Positions 5,769-6,448 of a stretch of 6,448 bases of DNA are shown here, piece by piece. Both the position numbers and the translations under genes were made by a program. The stretch is from Bacillota bacterium (GTDB taxonomy: Bacteria > Bacillota > Sulfobacillia > JAJZYS01 > JAJYTV01). The stretch lies in NCBI GenBank assembly GCA_021792885.1, contig JAJYTV010000111.1, positions 1 to 6,448 of the forward strand, written 5' to 3'. Position 1 is the stretch's first letter. Each line of letters starts with the position of its first letter. The notes beneath the pieces were generated by a model. The model did no database searches and was not told the DNA's origin. It saw only the letters and a list, made by a program, of their open reading frames with translations.

Positions 5769-5782
5769 CTGACCGTGGTCAA
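5769..5782. promoter_or_regulatory. Possible Crp/Fnr-type operator (CTGAC-N4-GTCAA)
   Basis: CTGAC, CGTG, GTCAA is a near-symmetric dyad (TGACC/GGTCA core at 5770-5781) that differs by one base from TTGAC-N4-GTCAA, a variant of the FNR/NNR/DNR box TTGAT-N4-ATCAA. It lies about 250 bases upstream of the ChdC-like start, farther than usual for a direct operator. A Crp/Fnr regulator is encoded in the same window, but its recognition helix is not standard, so binding is speculative. Confidence 0.25.
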
Positions 5783-5803
5783 CAGATAGCATCGTGGGGG
5801 CCC

Positions 5804-5876
5804 GCAAGGCTGTCGGATTTCGGTCTGCTCCACTTTTCGCTGAACCTTTCAGGGACCAGGAGGCGATCAGCCTTGC
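5804..5876. repeat. 9-bp inverted repeat enclosing 55 bases, just 3' of the HPP gene
   Basis: GCAAGGCTG (5804-5812) and CAGCCTTGC (5868-5876) are exact inverted copies, and a smaller CTGAA/TTCAG stem (5840-5844 with 5848-5852) lies between them. The element begins 10 bases after the HPP stop codon on the minus strand. It may be a transcript-end structure or the ends of a very small repeat element. No T-run follows the stem, so a standard terminator is not supported. Confidence 0.5.
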
Positions 5877-5885
5877 AAGATGGAT

Positions 5886-6416
5886 CTATTTGCCAGAATG
5901 ACACAGGTGCACGGTGTTGCGGATGCTGTCCGTGGACCGTCGCGGATAGGTCGGCCATCCGGATACGTGTCGACTCAGAACCGATGCGGTACCGACGGCA
6001 ATGAGCGTGAACGTGGCCACGGGAAGGAGCGGGAACAGGACCGAGGGACGAAGGAGAAGCGGATACATTGACAGGGCCAGAGCAGGTGGGTGGTAAATAC
6101 GCACCGCGCTGAGCAGCACGAACGTAACGCCTGCTGCTACGACGGCCCAGATCGGGCCGTGTACGGCGAACGAGAGGATCGTGCCAACGGTCGCACCGAG
6201 CGTAGAGCCTAGTACTACGGGTGCCGGCTGCGCCACGTCCTGCTTAGACAGTCGTAGAACAATACTTAGAGTTGCGGCAAACGGTGGCACCAGCAATACC
6301 CGCAAAACTCCAGGCTGCCCATCAGGTACGGCGACGAGACCGAGCATCAGACCAAACCAAACATACCCAGGCCAGAAATGCGATTCTTGATTTGTACGGA
6401 CGGGAACTCTTGCCAT
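5886..6416 (-). CDS. HPP-family integral membrane protein
   Basis: A 176-aa membrane protein with four or five hydrophobic helices (about 18-30, 36-55, 66-84, 88-106 and 125-147). Family marks in order are VPPFAATLSI (43-52, the PPF motif), AQP (62-64), a Gly-rich helix (70-80) and the name-giving His-Pro-Pro in YHPPALALSMYPLL (His109). HPP proteins are small four-helix membrane proteins. A plant and cyanobacterial member has been linked to nitrite transport, but most bacterial members are uncharacterised. AGGAGG 8 bases upstream supports ATG 6416. The C-terminal 25 residues are hydrophilic and look unconserved. G+C is visibly lower than in the rest of the window (29 of 60 bases at 6241-6300), which hints at a different history or weaker codon selection. 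It is separated from the ChdC-like gene by 367 bases, so it is probably a separate transcript. Confidence 0.85.
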   Translation of the reverse strand: MARVPVRTNQESHFWPGYVWFGLMLGLVAVPDGQPGVLRVLLVPPFAATLSIVLRLSKQDVAQPAPVVLGSTLGATVGTILSFAVHGPIWAVVAAGVTFVLLSAVRIYHPPALALSMYPLLLRPSVLFPLLPVATFTLIAVGTASVLSRHVSGWPTYPRRSTDSIRNTVHLCHSGK

Positions 6417-6424
6417 AATGACAG

Positions 6425-6430
6425 CCTCCT
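6425..6430 (-). promoter_or_regulatory. Ribosome binding site of the HPP-family gene
   Basis: AGGAGG on the minus strand, 8 bases before ATG 6416, confirms the start. The promoter lies beyond the window end. Confidence 0.8.
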
Positions 6431-6448
6431 GCCAGCCACCGCACGACT

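Larger units (their letters stand above)
5519..5885. other. 367-base intergenic region upstream of the ChdC-like gene
   Basis: I find no convincing gene here on either strand. It should hold the promoter of the ChdC-like gene and the end of the HPP transcript. On the minus strand GTGACA (5586-5581) is -35-like, but I see no good -10 at the right spacing. The region contains a 12-base palindrome at 5606-5617 (ACGGG/CCCGT around AA), two families of short direct repeats, an FNR-like dyad and a 9-bp inverted repeat, the last three described separately. Confidence 0.7.

Noticed and set aside
5560..5772. Possible 70-codon plus-strand ORF in the gap upstream of the ChdC-like gene
   Set aside because: It has no ribosome site, no family resemblance and contains the tandem slippage repeat.
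5604..5807. Possible 67-codon minus-strand ORF ending in a hydrophobic stretch (SGPILVAVLAYGFP)
   Set aside because: It has a TTG start without a ribosome site and a mostly Arg/Ser-rich product. The short hydrophobic end alone is not enough.
1..6448. CRISPR array, tRNA, rRNA, insertion sequence or attachment site
   Set aside because: No regularly spaced repeats, cloverleaf, transposase motif or integrase was found on reading both strands.

Overview
The window is about two-thirds G+C (43 of 60 bases at 3781-3840), gene-dense and bacterial. It holds seven protein genes and no tRNA, rRNA, CRISPR array or insertion sequence that I can recognise. The ChdC-like enzyme, the radical SAM protein and strong GGAGG-type ribosome binding sites suggest a high-GC bacterium that uses the coproporphyrin-type haem pathway, such as an actinobacterial, Chloroflexota-like or high-GC Firmicute-like lineage. 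The phylum cannot be fixed from this sequence alone.

Left block, plus strand (1-4356). It starts inside a Crp/Fnr-type regulator that is cut by the window edge. An 86-base gap follows, then a class V aminotransferase / cysteine desulfurase-like gene. That gene overlaps by 4 bases a 73-residue DUF3343 gene, a family described as putative Se/S carriers. Fourteen bases later comes a multi-pass CopD-like membrane protein. After a 150-base leader rich in possible hairpins comes a radical SAM/SPASM protein that closely resembles the TIGR04053 group, relatives of the haem-synthesis enzymes AhbC, AhbD and NirJ.

Right block, minus strand (6448-4535). An HPP-family membrane protein lies upstream, at 6416-5886. 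A 367-base non-coding gap with several short repeats and palindromes follows. Then come a chlorite dismutase-family protein, most likely coproheme decarboxylase (ChdC/HemQ), and a small YgaP-like DUF2892 membrane protein. The DUF2892 gene converges on the radical SAM gene across 178 bases.

Taken together, the locus looks like a sulfur/selenium-mobilisation and haem-maturation neighbourhood, possibly redox-regulated. Two enzyme families with chemically unrelated ways of acting on coproheme-like tetrapyrroles (radical SAM and ChdC) face each other. The link between the S/Se pair, the CopD-like protein and the radical SAM protein is inferred from gene order only. The main points for a second look are that pairing, the four-gene maturation block, the Cys cluster of the membrane protein, the structured leader, and the DUF2892 start codon lying in the loop of a perfect inverted repeat.
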